Shown here: in pieces, positions 1 through 9,257 of the stretch
How positions within the stretch are numbered: the first letter of the stretch is position 1
Layout of the letters: the number at the start of each line of letters is the position of its first letter
Notes under the pieces: generated by a model
Seen by the model: the letters and a program-made list of their open reading frames with translations, nothing else
The model's database searches: none
Told to the model about the DNA's origin: nothing
Translations under genes and position numbers: made by a program
DNA from: Burkholderia sp. SRS-46
GTDB lineage: Bacteria; Pseudomonadota; Gammaproteobacteria; Burkholderiales; Burkholderiaceae
Length of the DNA: 64,000 nt
Direction of reading: 5' to 3'
Assembly: GCF_004343775.1 (NCBI RefSeq)
Contig: NZ_PTXL01000009.1
Coordinates: forward strand, 310,001-374,000

Positions 1-204
1 AAATTTGCTTCACGCCAATCGCGTCGATTCATTTTTCGAAACAGTCGAACCGGATATTGCGCGCCTTGCGTTCCTGCGCCATCGCAGCCGACAGCCCTGC
101 GCGGCGCCTGCCCGTCCTGGCGGCCGGCTCAACGGCAAGCCGGAGTTTCCGAAAGCAGATCATATCGATTGAATTTCGGATACATCGCCGGCCAGAATGA
201 AAAT

Positions 205-327
205 GAGACATATAAACGTGTTGCGCGAGACAAATTACCTGGCCCGATTTTTTAATAAAACCCCAATTTATTTAATAAAACCTCAAATGAGACGTGCGGG
301 CGCATTATGCGAGACAAATTGCTTGCC
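205..327 (+). repeat. Two-part direct repeat, 84 bp apart
   Basis: TGAGAC at 204-209 and GCGAGACAAATT at 225-236 recur as TGAGAC at 288-293 and GCGAGACAAATT at 309-320. Both parts are shifted by exactly 84 bp and keep the same 22-bp internal phase of the GAGAC cores. The second part extends as RCYTGSC in both copies. Two helical turns separate the cores, so a dimeric regulator binding one DNA face is plausible. No known operator is claimed. Confidence 0.6.
251..282 (+). repeat. TTTAATAAAACC direct repeat
   Basis: The 12-mer TTTAATAAAACC occurs at 251-262 and again at 271-282, 20 bp apart. It lies between the two halves of the larger 84-bp repeat. The spacing is about two DNA turns. It could be a regulator site pair or an UP-like or bent-DNA element of the T6SS promoter. 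Confidence 0.6.
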
Positions 328-463
328 ACCCTCTTTTCAAACGATTGATTTCGCATTCCATCGCTGGGTAGCATGTATTAACGAATTCACGCAGCACATC
401 GAATCACTCGCACATTCCGTGCGATAACGAAAATCCGAAATCAACTCACGCAAGGATCTGCTC

Positions 464-3184
464 ATGGCGATTTCGCGTCTGGCGCTGTTCGGCAAGCTCG
501 GGGGGACGCTCTTCAAGAGCGTCGAATCGGCGACGGCATTCTGCAAGCTGCGCGGCAACCCGTACGTCGAGCTGGTTCACTGGCTGCACCAGTTGCTGCA
601 GCAGACCGACTCGGACCTCCACCGCATCGTCCGGCACGCCGGCATCGACCGCGACGCGCTGGATCGCGACGTGGCCCGGGCGCTCGCGGCGTTGCCCGCC
701 GGCGCCAGCTCGATCAGCGACCTGTCGCATCACATCGAAACGGCGATCGAACGCGCATGGGTGCTGGCGACGCTGCGCTTCGGCGACCGGCGCATCCGCG
801 GCGCGTGGCTCGTCGCGGCGCTCGTGAGCACGCCGGACCTGCGCCGCGTGCTGCTGTCCATTTCACCGTTATTCGACAGGATTCCTCTCGATCAGATCGA
901 CGCGCTGCTGCCCGCGTGGATCGAAGGATCGCCGGAGGCATCCGACGCCCCGCACGACAACAGCGATTTCTCCGCCGCGCTGCCCGGCGAGGCCTCGCAG
1001 GCAATGGCGGCCGCGTCGAAAGGCTGCGCGCTCGAACAGTACTGCACCGACCTGACCGCCCGCGCGCGCGACGGCGAGATCGACCCCGTGATCGGCCGGG
1101 AGCTGGAAGTCCGCACGATGATCGACGTGCTGCTGCGGCGCCGGCAGAACAATCCGCTGCTCACCGGCGAGGCGGGCGTGGGCAAGACGGCCGTCGTCGA
1201 AGGGCTCGCGCTCGCCATCGCGCTACGCGACGTGCCGCCCAAGCTCGCCGACGTGCGGCTGATGAGCCTCGACGTCGGCGCGCTGCTCGCCGGCGCGAGC
1301 ATGAAGGGCGAATTCGAGGCGCGCCTGAAAGGCACGCTCGAGGCCGCCGCGAAATCCGCCGCCCCGGTGATCCTGTTCGTCGACGAGATCCACACGCTGA
1401 TCGGCGCCGGCGGCCAGGCCGGCACCGGCGACGCGGCAAACCTGCTGAAGCCGGCGCTGGCGCGCGGCACGATCCGCACGATCGGGGCCACCACGTGGTC
1501 CGAGTACAAGCGGCACATCGAGAAGGACCCCGCGCTGATCCGCCGCTTTCAGGTGCTGCAGGTGCAGGAGCCGGAAGAGCCCGCCGCGATCCACATGGTG
1601 CGCGGCATCGCGCAGACGTTCTCGCGGCATCACGGCGTCGTGGTGCGCGACGAGGCGATCCGCGCCGCGGTGACGCTCTCGCATCGCTATATTCCGTCGC
1701 GCCAGTTGCCGGACAAGGCGATCAGCCTGCTCGACACCGCCTGCGCGCGCGTCGCGCTATCGCAGCAGGCCGCGCCGCGCGAGCTGCAGGACGTGCGCCA
1801 GCGCCGGCAGGCCGCGCGCGCTGAACTCGCGCTGCTCGCGCAGGAAGCGCGCATCGGCCTCGCGGCGGACGAGGCGCTCGCCGCCGTCCGCGAGCGCATC
1901 GCGGCGCTGTCGGCCGAGGAAGCGGCGGTCGAGGCGCGCTGGAACGCGCAGGCCGACGCCGCGCAGGCGCTGCTCGCCGCGCGCGAGGCGGCGCTGGCCG
2001 ACGCCGGGGAACCGGCAGCCGATGCGCCGGACGCCGTGTCGACCGGCGCGCTGCGCGAACTCGAGCGCACGCTCGCCGCGTCGCAGGGCGACGCCCCGCT
2101 CGTGTTCCCGGAGGTCAACGAGGCGATCGTCGCGGAGATCGTCGCCGACTGGACCGGCATCCCGGTCGGCCGGATGATGACCGACGAAATCGCGGCGGTG
2201 CGCACGCTGCCCGCCACGCTCGGCGCGCGCGTGATCGGCCAGCCCGATGCGCTGCGCCAGATCGGCGAGCGCGTGCAGACCGCGCGCGCCGGGCTCGCCG
2301 ATCCGAAGAAGCCGCTCGGCGTGTTCCTGCTCGCCGGACCGTCGGGCGTCGGCAAGACCGAAACCGCGCTCGCGCTCGCCGAAGCGCTGTACGGCGGCGA
2401 GCAGAACCTGATCACGATCAACATGAGCGAGTATCAGGAAGCGCACACCGTGTCCGGCCTGAAAGGCGCGCCGCCCGGCTACGTCGGCTACGGCGAGGGC
2501 GGCGTGCTGACCGAGGCCGTGCGGCGCCGGCCGTACTCGGTGGTGCTGCTCGACGAGATCGAAAAGGCCCACCACGACGTGCACGAGATGTTCTTCCAGG
2601 TGTTCGACAAGGGCTACATGGAAGACGGCGACGGCCGCTACATCGATTTCCGCAACACGACGATCCTGCTGACGAGCAACGTCGGCGCGGAGCTGAGCGC
2701 GAGCCTGTGCGCCGACCCCACTCTCGCGCCGGACGCCGCGAACCTGCGCGACGCGCTCGCCCCCGAGCTCCTGAAGGTGTTCCCCGCCGCATTCCTCGGG
2801 CGCGTCACCGTTGTTCCCTACCGGCCGCTCGAACCCGCTGCGCTCGCGCGCATCGTGCGCCTGCACCTGGAGCGCGTCGTGCGGCGCATGGCCGACAACC
2901 ACCGGATCGCGCTCGCCTATGACGACGCGATCGTCGACTACATCGTCGGACGCTGCCTGGTGCAGGAAACCGGCGCGCGGCTGCTGATCGGCTTCATCGA
3001 GCAGCACGTGCTGCCGCCCCTGTCCGCGCTGTGGCTCGACGCGTACGGCGCGCCGGACGCGCTCGCGCGCATCGACGTCGGCGTCGCGGACCCGGCCGCG
3101 CCGGCCCCGGACGCGCTCACGTTCCGCGCCGGTTTCGCTGGCGATGCCGACGATGCGGCGCCCGCGGCGGCGCCCGATTTTTGA
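464..3184 (+). CDS. tssH: T6SS sheath-recycling AAA+ ATPase TssH/ClpV
   Basis: This 906-residue protein is a two-ring AAA+ unfoldase of the ClpB/ClpV family. In T6SS it extracts and disassembles contracted TssB/TssC sheath in the cytoplasm so that subunits can be reused. An N-domain spans roughly residues 1-160. The first ATPase module has Walker A GEAGVGKT near 235-242 and Walker B ILFVDE near 303-308. A coiled middle region follows at about 430-560. The second module has GPSGVGKT near 625-632 and VVLLDEIEK near 692-700. The start follows an AAGGA ribosome site. The immediately downstream sheath genes separate it from general ClpB. It opens the T6SS run in this window. Confidence 0.96.
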   Translation: MAISRLALFGKLGGTLFKSVESATAFCKLRGNPYVELVHWLHQLLQQTDSDLHRIVRHAGIDRDALDRDVARALAALPAGASSISDLSHHIETAIERAWVLATLRFGDRRIRGAWLVAALVSTPDLRRVLLSISPLFDRIPLDQIDALLPAWIEGSPEASDAPHDNSDFSAALPGEASQAMAAASKGCALEQYCTDLTARARDGEIDPVIGRELEVRTMIDVLLRRRQNNPLLTGEAGVGKTAVVEGLALAIALRDVPPKLADVRLMSLDVGALLAGASMKGEFEARLKGTLEAAAKSAAPVILFVDEIHTLIGAGGQAGTGDAANLLKPALARGTIRTIGATTWSEYKRHIEKDPALIRRFQVLQVQEPEEPAAIHMVRGIAQTFSRHHGVVVRDEAIRAAVTLSHRYIPSRQLPDKAISLLDTACARVALSQQAAPRELQDVRQRRQAARAELALLAQEARIGLAADEALAAVRERIAALSAEEAAVEARWNAQADAAQALLAAREAALADAGEPAADAPDAVSTGALRELERTLAASQGDAPLVFPEVNEAIVAEIVADWTGIPVGRMMTDEIAAVRTLPATLGARVIGQPDALRQIGERVQTARAGLADPKKPLGVFLLAGPSGVGKTETALALAEALYGGEQNLITINMSEYQEAHTVSGLKGAPPGYVGYGEGGVLTEAVRRRPYSVVLLDEIEKAHHDVHEMFFQVFDKGYMEDGDGRYIDFRNTTILLTSNVGAELSASLCADPTLAPDAANLRDALAPELLKVFPAAFLGRVTVVPYRPLEPAALARIVRLHLERVVRRMADNHRIALAYDDAIVDYIVGRCLVQETGARLLIGFIEQHVLPPLSALWLDAYGAPDALARIDVGVADPAAPAPDALTFRAGFAGDADDAAPAAAPDF

Positions 3185-3232
3185 CCGGCAGGTCGACTGA
3201 TCCTGCCCCTTTCCTCGTTGATGGAGCCACGC

Positions 3233-3796
3233 ATGTCCACATCCAGCAGCTCTCAGAAGTTCATTGCGCGCAACCGGGCGCCCCGTGTGCAGATCGAGTA
3301 CGACGTCGAAGTCTACGGCTCGGAAAAGAAGGTCGAACTGCCGTTCGTCATGGGCGTGCTCGCCGACCTCTCCGGCAAGCCCGTGACGCCGCTGCCGGCC
3401 GTGGCCGACCGGCGCTTCCTTGATATCGACATCGACAACTTCGACGAACGCATGAAGGCGATCCAGCCGCGCGTCGCGTTCGGCGTCGACAACACGCTGA
3501 CCGGCGACGGCAAGCTGATGGTCGACATGACCTTCGAAAGCATCGAGGACTTCTCGCCGGCCGCGATCGCCCGCAAGGTCGAGCCGCTGCGGCAACTGCT
3601 CGAGGCGCGCACCCAGCTCGCGAACCTGCAGACCTACATGGACGGCAAGTCGGGCGCCGAAGCGCTCGTGAACCAGCTGCTGCAGGACCCCGGGCTGCTG
3701 CGCTCGCTCGCGGCCACCCCGAAGCCCCAGGCCGCGAACGAAGCCGGCGAAGCCGACGCGGCTAACGCCGCGGGCCGCGAAGACAACGCCCTCTGA
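3233..3796 (+). CDS. tssB: T6SS contractile sheath small subunit TssB (VipA/ImpB)
   Basis: TssB pairs with TssC to build the contractile sheath around the Hcp tube. The 187-residue product has the family opening, with a serine-rich start, QKFIARNRAPRVQIEYDVE and then LPFVMGVLADLSG. I chose the ATG at 3233 because GGAG at 3223-3226 sits at good spacing. An in-frame ATG at 3221 would bury that site and add four residues. It lies 48 bp after tssH and 33 bp before tssC. The C-terminal ~25 residues are Ala/Glu/Asn-rich and probably flexible. Confidence 0.95.
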   Translation: MSTSSSSQKFIARNRAPRVQIEYDVEVYGSEKKVELPFVMGVLADLSGKPVTPLPAVADRRFLDIDIDNFDERMKAIQPRVAFGVDNTLTGDGKLMVDMTFESIEDFSPAAIARKVEPLRQLLEARTQLANLQTYMDGKSGAEALVNQLLQDPGLLRSLAATPKPQAANEAGEADAANAAGREDNAL

Positions 3797-3829
3797 CCGG
3801 CCGAACGGCGCAACCCGGAGAAACCCATC

Positions 3830-5323
3830 ATGAAAAAACAACATGCACAGGCGGTCGTCGCCGAATACGAATCGCAGTCCGACTTCGCGCAATTGCTCAC
3901 GCACGAGTTCCGGCCGAAGACCGAGCAGGCTCGCGAGGCCGTCGAGTTCGCGGTCCGCACGCTCGCCGAGCAGGCGCTCGCGCAATCGGCGACGATCAGC
4001 GACGACGCGTACAAGAGCATCGCCGCGATCATCGCGCAGATCGATCGCAAGCTGTCCGAGCAGATCAACCTGATCCTCCACCATGAGGATTTCCAGAAGA
4101 ACGAATCGGCGTGGCGCGGCCTGCATCACATGGTGTCGAACACCGAGACCGACGAGCACCTGAAGATCCGCTTCATGGACATCTCGAAGGAAGAGCTGCG
4201 CCGCACGATGCGGCGCTACAAGGGGCAGGCGTGGGACCAGAGCCCGCTCTTCAAGCAGATCTACGAAGAGGAATACGGCCAGCTTGGCGGCGAGCCGTAT
4301 GGATGCCTGATGGCCGACTACTATTTCGACCACACGCCGCCCGACGTCGACCTGCTCGGCTCGATCGCGAAGGTGGCCGCGGCCGCGCACACGCCGTTCA
4401 TTTCCGGCGCAGCGCCATCAGTACTGCAGATGGAATCGTGGCAGGAACTCGCGAACCCGCGCGACCTCACGAAGATCTTCACGCAGAACCTCGAATACGC
4501 ATCGTGGAATTCGCTGCGCAACACCGACGATGCGCGCTACATCGGCCTCGCGATGCCGCGCTTCCTGTCGCGGCTGCCGTATGGCGTGCAGACCAATCCG
4601 GTCGACGAGTTCGATTTCGAGGAAGACACCAACGGCGCCGATCACCGCCACTACGCGTGGACCAATGCGGCCTACGCGATGGGCGTGAACATCAACCGGT
4701 CGTTCCGGCAGTACGGCTGGTGCTCGCTGATCCGCGGCGTCGAATCGGGCGGCACGGTCGAGAGCCTGCCGTGCCACACGTTCCCGACCGACGACGGCGG
4801 CGTCGACATGAAGTGCCCGACCGAGATCGCGATCTCCGACCGCCGTGAGGCAGAGCTGTCGAAGAACGGCTTCATCCCGCTCGTGCACCGCAAGAACACC
4901 GACCATGCGACCTTCATCGGCGCGCAGTCGGTGCACAAGCCGGCCGAGTACGACGACATCGACGCGACCGCCAACGCGAACCTGTCCGCGCGCCTGCCGT
5001 ACCTGTTCGCGTGCTCGCGCTTCGCGCATTACCTGAAGTGCATCGTGCGCGACAAGGTCGGCGCGTTCAAGGAGCGCGAGGACATGCAGCGCTGGCTGAA
5101 CGAATGGATCATGAACTACGTCGATGCGGACCCGGCCAACTCGTCGCAGGACACCAAGGCGCGCCGGCCGCTCGCGGCCGCCGAGGTGGTGGTCGAGGAA
5201 GCGGAAGGTAACCCCGGCTACTACCAGGCGAAGTTCTTCCTGCGACCGCACTTCCAGCTCGAAGGGCTGACCGTGTCGCTGCGGCTCGTCGCGAAGCTGC
5301 CGTCGATCAAGGAAGCCGCCTGA
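3830..5323 (+). CDS. tssC: T6SS contractile sheath large subunit TssC (VipB/ImpC)
   Basis: This 497-residue protein is of the usual TssC length. It is the major sheath subunit, interlocking with TssB and contracting to propel the Hcp/VgrG spike. Family signatures include the region reading ARYIGLAMPRFLSRLPYG (about residue 237 on), followed by FDFEED and WTNAAYAMG, and a C-terminal stretch ending LRLVAKLPSIK. A GGAG ribosome site precedes the ATG. It follows tssB directly and precedes hcp by about 105 bp, so the tube gene may also have its own expression control. Confidence 0.96.
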   Translation: MKKQHAQAVVAEYESQSDFAQLLTHEFRPKTEQAREAVEFAVRTLAEQALAQSATISDDAYKSIAAIIAQIDRKLSEQINLILHHEDFQKNESAWRGLHHMVSNTETDEHLKIRFMDISKEELRRTMRRYKGQAWDQSPLFKQIYEEEYGQLGGEPYGCLMADYYFDHTPPDVDLLGSIAKVAAAAHTPFISGAAPSVLQMESWQELANPRDLTKIFTQNLEYASWNSLRNTDDARYIGLAMPRFLSRLPYGVQTNPVDEFDFEEDTNGADHRHYAWTNAAYAMGVNINRSFRQYGWCSLIRGVESGGTVESLPCHTFPTDDGGVDMKCPTEIAISDRREAELSKNGFIPLVHRKNTDHATFIGAQSVHKPAEYDDIDATANANLSARLPYLFACSRFAHYLKCIVRDKVGAFKEREDMQRWLNEWIMNYVDADPANSSQDTKARRPLAAAEVVVEEAEGNPGYYQAKFFLRPHFQLEGLTVSLRLVAKLPSIKEAA

Positions 5324-5428
5324 GCCCATGCAGGTCGGCTTCCCCCCGCCGGCCGGGATCATGGCCAAGCCGCATCCGGCACACCGTGAGACCGGCCGTT
5401 TTTGACATCCACCTAAGAGAGTAAGCAC

Positions 5429-5914
5429 ATGGCACAGGACATTTTTCTGAAGATCGACGGCATCAACGGCGAATCGCTCGACGACCGGCACAAGGACGAA
5501 ATCGAAATCCTGAACTGGGATTGGGAGATCGAGCAGCATTCCACGATGCACTCGGGCAGCGGCGGCGGCGCCGGCAAGGCGAGCGTCAGGGATCTGACGT
5601 TCGAGCACGCGATCGACCGCGCGAGCCCGAACCTGATGAAGTACGCGCTGACCGGCAAGCACGTCGACCAGGCCGTGCTCGTGATGCGCAAGGCGGGCGG
5701 CAATCCGCTCGAGTACCTGAAGCTCACGATGAGCGACGTGCTCGTCACGCGCGTGCGGCCGTCGGGCAGCCGCACCGATACGGAAGGCAGCCGCGAGACG
5801 GTGTCGCTGTCGTTCGCGCGGGTCAAGCAGGAGTACGTCGTGCAGAACGCGCAGGGCGGCAGCGGTGGCGCCGTCACGACCAGCTTCGACATCAAGGGCA
5901 ACAAGGAAGCCTGA
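5429..5914 (+). CDS. hcp: T6SS tube protein Hcp (TssD)
   Basis: Hcp forms hexameric rings that stack into the inner tube and is secreted as the sheath contracts. The 161-residue product begins MAQDIFLKIDGINGES and has a glycine-rich loop after HSTMHSGS, then DLTFEHAIDRASPNLMKYA, all typical of Hcp1-type proteins. There is no signal peptide, as expected for T6SS export. An AAGAGAG ribosome site lies upstream. The ~105-bp gap after tssC lacks another gene and may contain a processing or promoter site supporting the high Hcp demand. Confidence 0.96.
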   Translation: MAQDIFLKIDGINGESLDDRHKDEIEILNWDWEIEQHSTMHSGSGGGAGKASVRDLTFEHAIDRASPNLMKYALTGKHVDQAVLVMRKAGGNPLEYLKLTMSDVLVTRVRPSGSRTDTEGSRETVSLSFARVKQEYVVQNAQGGSGGAVTTSFDIKGNKEA

Positions 5915-6003
5915 GCGGCGGCCGTGCGGCCTGGCGGGGCGTCGATGACGCCCGCCGGGCCGCGCCCGCCTTCGACCGACCTCCCCCGGCACCGTGCACC
6001 CGA

Positions 6004-6516
6004 ATGCGCCCGATCACTCCCGTTACCGCCGCTACCGCCGTGGCATCCGCGCTGCTGTTCGCCGCCTGCGCGAGCGGCACGCCGAAGCCGAAGGAACCTC
6101 TGCTGCTCGACCTGACCGTGAACGCGGCGCCCACGGTCAACCCCGACGACCGCAAGCGCGCGGCGCCGATCGTGGTGCGCGTCTACGAACTGAAGACGGA
6201 CGGCGCGTTCAACGCCGCCGACTTCTTCATGCTGGAGGACAAGGACAAGACCGTGCTGGCCGACGATCTCGTCGCGCGCGAGCAGTTCCTGCTGCGCCCG
6301 GGCGAGCACCGCGCGATCCGCCGCAAGGCCGATCCCGCGACGACCGCGCTCGGCGTGGTCGCGGCCTACCGCGACCTGCCGCACTCGGTGTGGCGCGCGG
6401 TCTACCCGCTGCCGCCCGCGCACGACGCGGCGTGGTATCGCGTGTGGTCGTCGAAGCTGAAGCTGTCCATCGATCTCGACAGCCACGCGGTCAAGATCAC
6501 CGAAACCGGTAATTGA
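6004..6516 (+). CDS. tssJ: T6SS outer-membrane lipoprotein TssJ
   Basis: TssJ is the outer-membrane lipoprotein of the T6SS membrane complex and docks onto periplasmic TssM. The 170-residue product has an N-terminal hydrophobic stretch and a lipobox FAAC with the acylated Cys at residue 22. The family beta-sandwich pattern is visible in APIVVRVYEL near residues 56-65. The open frame extends upstream to 5521, but only the ATG at 6004 gives a lipoprotein signal. The ribosome site is weak, so translation may be low or coupled. It sits 89 bp after hcp and 28 bp before tssK. Confidence 0.9.
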   Translation: MRPITPVTAATAVASALLFAACASGTPKPKEPLLLDLTVNAAPTVNPDDRKRAAPIVVRVYELKTDGAFNAADFFMLEDKDKTVLADDLVAREQFLLRPGEHRAIRRKADPATTALGVVAAYRDLPHSVWRAVYPLPPAHDAAWYRVWSSKLKLSIDLDSHAVKITETGN

Positions 6517-6544
6517 CACTGACACGAACGTCGGAACGAAAAAC

Positions 6545-7888
6545 ATGAGCTGGCATAACAAGGTCGTCTGGAGCGAGGGGCTGTTCATGCGCCCGCAGCT
6601 GTTCCAGCAGCAGGAGCGCTACCTCGAACACTATGCGCACAAACGCGCGGCGCCGCTTTCGCCGTTCTTCTTCGGCTTCAGCCACTACAGCCTCGATACC
6701 GAGGCGCCCGCGCTCGGCAAGATCGTCGTGAAATCGGCGAGCGGCGTGTTCGCCGACGGCACCCCGTTCGACGCGCCGGGCAGCACGCCGCCTCCCGCGC
6801 CGCTCACGATCCGCCCCGAGCACCTGGACCAGCTGATCTACCTGGCCGTGCCGATCCGCGTACCGAACGGCGAGGAGACCGTGTTCGAGCATGCCGCGGA
6901 TTCGCTCGCGCGCTACGTCGTGTTCGACACCGACCTGCGCGACACGAACTCGATCGGCCAGGGGCCGAAGGCGGTCCAGCTGTCGAACCTCCGGCTGCGG
7001 CTGCTGCCGGAGAAGGAGCTGACGGACGCGTGGATCGGCCTCGCACTGACGCGCGTGAAGGCGATCCGCGCCGACGCGAGCATCGAGCTCGACGACACGC
7101 TGGTGCCGCCCGTGGTCGGCTACGGTGCGAGCGACCTGCTCGCGAGCTGGCTCGCGAAGATCCACGACTTGACGCGGCTGCGCGCGAACGCGCTCGCCGA
7201 GCGCCTGACCGGCGCGGACGGCAAGCCTGGCACGACCGCCGAAGTGTCCGACTATCTGCTGCTGCAGGCGCTCAACCGCTACGAGCCGCTGCTGCTGCAT
7301 CTGCAGCGGGTGCCGACCACGTCGCCCGCCGATCTGTATGCACTGCTGATCGGCATGGCGGGCGAGCTGTCGACCTACGTGCGCACCGACACGCGCCGCC
7401 CGCTCGACTCGCATCCTCCGTACCAGCACGTCGCGCCGCACCTGTGCCTGAAGCCCGTCGTCGACGACACGCATCGGCTGCTCAATGCGGTGCTCGTGCG
7501 CAGCGCGCAGAGCATCGCGCTCGCCGACCAGGGGCACGGGATGCGCAACGCCGTCATCGACCCGGCCGACATGCAGGGCTTCAGCGCGGTCGTGCTCGCG
7601 GTGCATGCGCAGATGCCGCCCGACCTGCTGCAGCAGCAGTTCGCCGCGCAGGCGAAGGCCGGGCCGTCCGAGCGCCTGCCGGACCTGGTGCGCAGCCATC
7701 TGTCCGGCATCGCGCTGCAAGCATTGCCGGTGCCGCCGCGGCAGATCCCGTTCAATGCGGGCTACGTCTATTACGAACTCGCGCGCACCGGGCCGCTGTG
7801 GGAGGAAGTCGCGCGGCACGGCGGGCTCGCACTGCACGTCGCCGGCGAGTTTCCGGCGCTGAAGCTAGAGCTGTGGGGCATACGCTAG
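6545..7888 (+). CDS. tssK: T6SS baseplate protein TssK
   Basis: TssK (447 residues) trimerises and links the baseplate wedges to the cytoplasmic face of TssL/TssM. The opening MSWHNKVVWSEGLFMRPQ, followed by FQQQERYLE, is the strongest family hallmark. The C-terminal section resembles the TssL-binding end of the family. It sits between tssJ and tssL, the common membrane-complex order. No transmembrane segment is seen, consistent with a cytoplasmic protein. The other baseplate genes (tssE, tssF, tssG) are not in this window. Confidence 0.95.
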   Translation: MSWHNKVVWSEGLFMRPQLFQQQERYLEHYAHKRAAPLSPFFFGFSHYSLDTEAPALGKIVVKSASGVFADGTPFDAPGSTPPPAPLTIRPEHLDQLIYLAVPIRVPNGEETVFEHAADSLARYVVFDTDLRDTNSIGQGPKAVQLSNLRLRLLPEKELTDAWIGLALTRVKAIRADASIELDDTLVPPVVGYGASDLLASWLAKIHDLTRLRANALAERLTGADGKPGTTAEVSDYLLLQALNRYEPLLLHLQRVPTTSPADLYALLIGMAGELSTYVRTDTRRPLDSHPPYQHVAPHLCLKPVVDDTHRLLNAVLVRSAQSIALADQGHGMRNAVIDPADMQGFSAVVLAVHAQMPPDLLQQQFAAQAKAGPSERLPDLVRSHLSGIALQALPVPPRQIPFNAGYVYYELARTGPLWEEVARHGGLALHVAGEFPALKLELWGIR

Positions 7889-7937
7889 AGCCTGTTCACG
7901 CTCATCCCGACGAATCGAACGAACCGGGGGAAACCCA

Positions 7938-9224
7938 GTGACCTCAGAAGCCGTGTACCGTCCGGAGCCGTCCGGTCCGCAAACGCGTGGTACCGCCGCG
8001 ACGCCGCTCGCGCCGCAGGGCGCCGCGCCCGTGCCGCCGGCGGAGCCGCCCGCCGCCCGCCTCGCCGCGATCCAGGCCGCCCGCAACCCGCTGCTGGAAG
8101 CGAGCCGGCCGCTGTTGCGGGCGCTGGCCGACATGCCCGACCAGCTCGACCGCGAAGGCATCCGGCAATTGCGGCTGCTGCTCGAACAGGAAGTGCGCCT
8201 GTTCCAGCGCTTTTGCGAGCAGGCGAACCTGCGCCGCGATCACGTGCTCGGCGCGCGCTATTGCCTGTGCACCGCGCTCGACGAGGCCGCGATGCAGACC
8301 GCGTGGGCGCGCGCCGGCGACAGCAGCCTCAGCGCATGGATCAGCGAAGGGCTCGCGACCACGTTCCACGAGGATCGCCAGGGCGGCGACAAGGTGTACC
8401 TGCTGATCGGGCGGCTGATGAACGCGCCGCGGGAGCACCTCGACCTGCTCGAAGTCATCTACCGGGTGCTGAGTCTCGGCTTCGAAGGCCGCTACCGCTA
8501 CGAGACCGACGGCCAGCGCAAGCACGAGGCCGTGCGCCAGCGGCTCCACAACGAGATCGCGGCGCAGCACGGGCCGGTGTCCGTCGCGCTGTCGCCGCAC
8601 TGGCAAGTCGGCGCGCGCGGCAAGCGCCTGTCGATCCACGATTTCCCCGTATGGATCACGGCCACCGCGCTGTCGGTGCTCCTGCTCGGCGCGTTCGGCT
8701 ATTTCAAGTACGCTCTGCTGACCCGCGGCGCCGACGTCGAGAGGCAGATCGCCGCGATCGGCCGCATGACGCCGCCGCCCTCGGCCGCGCCCGCGCCCGC
8801 GCTGCGTCTTGCCGCGCTGCTCAGGAACGAGATCGCCGCGGGCACGGTCAGCGTTGACGAGGACGCCCGCCACAGCGCGGTGACGTTCCGCGGCGACGCG
8901 ATGTTCCCGCCGGGCAAGGCGGCGGTGAACGCATCGAGCGGGCCGCTGATCGCGAAGATCGCCGCTGAGATCGCAAGGGTGCCGGGCAAGGTGACGGTGC
9001 TCGGCTACACCGACAACGTACCGGTCAAGGGCAGCGCGTTCCCGTCGAACGAGGCGCTATCCGAGGAACGCGCGACGCAGGTGATGCAGATGCTGCAGGC
9101 CGCCGGCGTGCCGGCAAACCGCCTGGAGGCGCTCGGCAAGGGCGCGGCGAACCCGATCGGCGACAACCGGACCGTGCCGGGCCGCGCGCTGAACCGCCGC
9201 GTCGAAATCACCGTCGCGCCCTGA
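7938..9224 (+). CDS. tssL: T6SS inner-membrane protein TssL with OmpA-like domain
   Basis: This is an extended TssL of 428 residues starting from GTG at 7938 after a GGGGGAAA ribosome site. It has a proline/alanine-rich leader to about 40, a cytoplasmic DotU/IcmH-type helical domain at about 45-215, and one membrane anchor at about 238-260. The periplasmic C-terminus carries an OmpA/MotB peptidoglycan-binding domain (TVLGYTDNVPVKG, then NRRVEI). The OmpA part can anchor the complex to the cell wall directly, replacing a separate TagL-type protein. It lies between tssK and tssM and should pair with TssM in the inner membrane. Confidence 0.95.
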   Translation: MTSEAVYRPEPSGPQTRGTAATPLAPQGAAPVPPAEPPAARLAAIQAARNPLLEASRPLLRALADMPDQLDREGIRQLRLLLEQEVRLFQRFCEQANLRRDHVLGARYCLCTALDEAAMQTAWARAGDSSLSAWISEGLATTFHEDRQGGDKVYLLIGRLMNAPREHLDLLEVIYRVLSLGFEGRYRYETDGQRKHEAVRQRLHNEIAAQHGPVSVALSPHWQVGARGKRLSIHDFPVWITATALSVLLLGAFGYFKYALLTRGADVERQIAAIGRMTPPPSAAPAPALRLAALLRNEIAAGTVSVDEDARHSAVTFRGDAMFPPGKAAVNASSGPLIAKIAAEIARVPGKVTVLGYTDNVPVKGSAFPSNEALSEERATQVMQMLQAAGVPANRLEALGKGAANPIGDNRTVPGRALNRRVEITVAP

Positions 9225-9257
9225 CCCCCTTCCGGCTAACCGAATTCCAGTCCAGAC

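Larger units (their letters stand above)
1..463 (+). promoter_or_regulatory. AT-rich leader of the T6SS operon
   Basis: This stretch before tssH carries no convincing gene. Bases 1-180 are GC-rich. From about 195 the sequence turns AT-rich, which is unusual here, and it contains two sets of direct repeats listed separately. tssH follows an AAGGA ribosome site at 454-458. The region probably holds the promoter and regulator sites for the T6SS operon, possibly including an H-NS-type silencing region because of the AT-rich character. That role is inference; I could not settle on one -35/-10 pair. Confidence 0.55.

Noticed and set aside
29..211. 60-codon ORF on the - strand at the left edge
   Set aside because: No ribosome site or family; mixed composition; probably chance.
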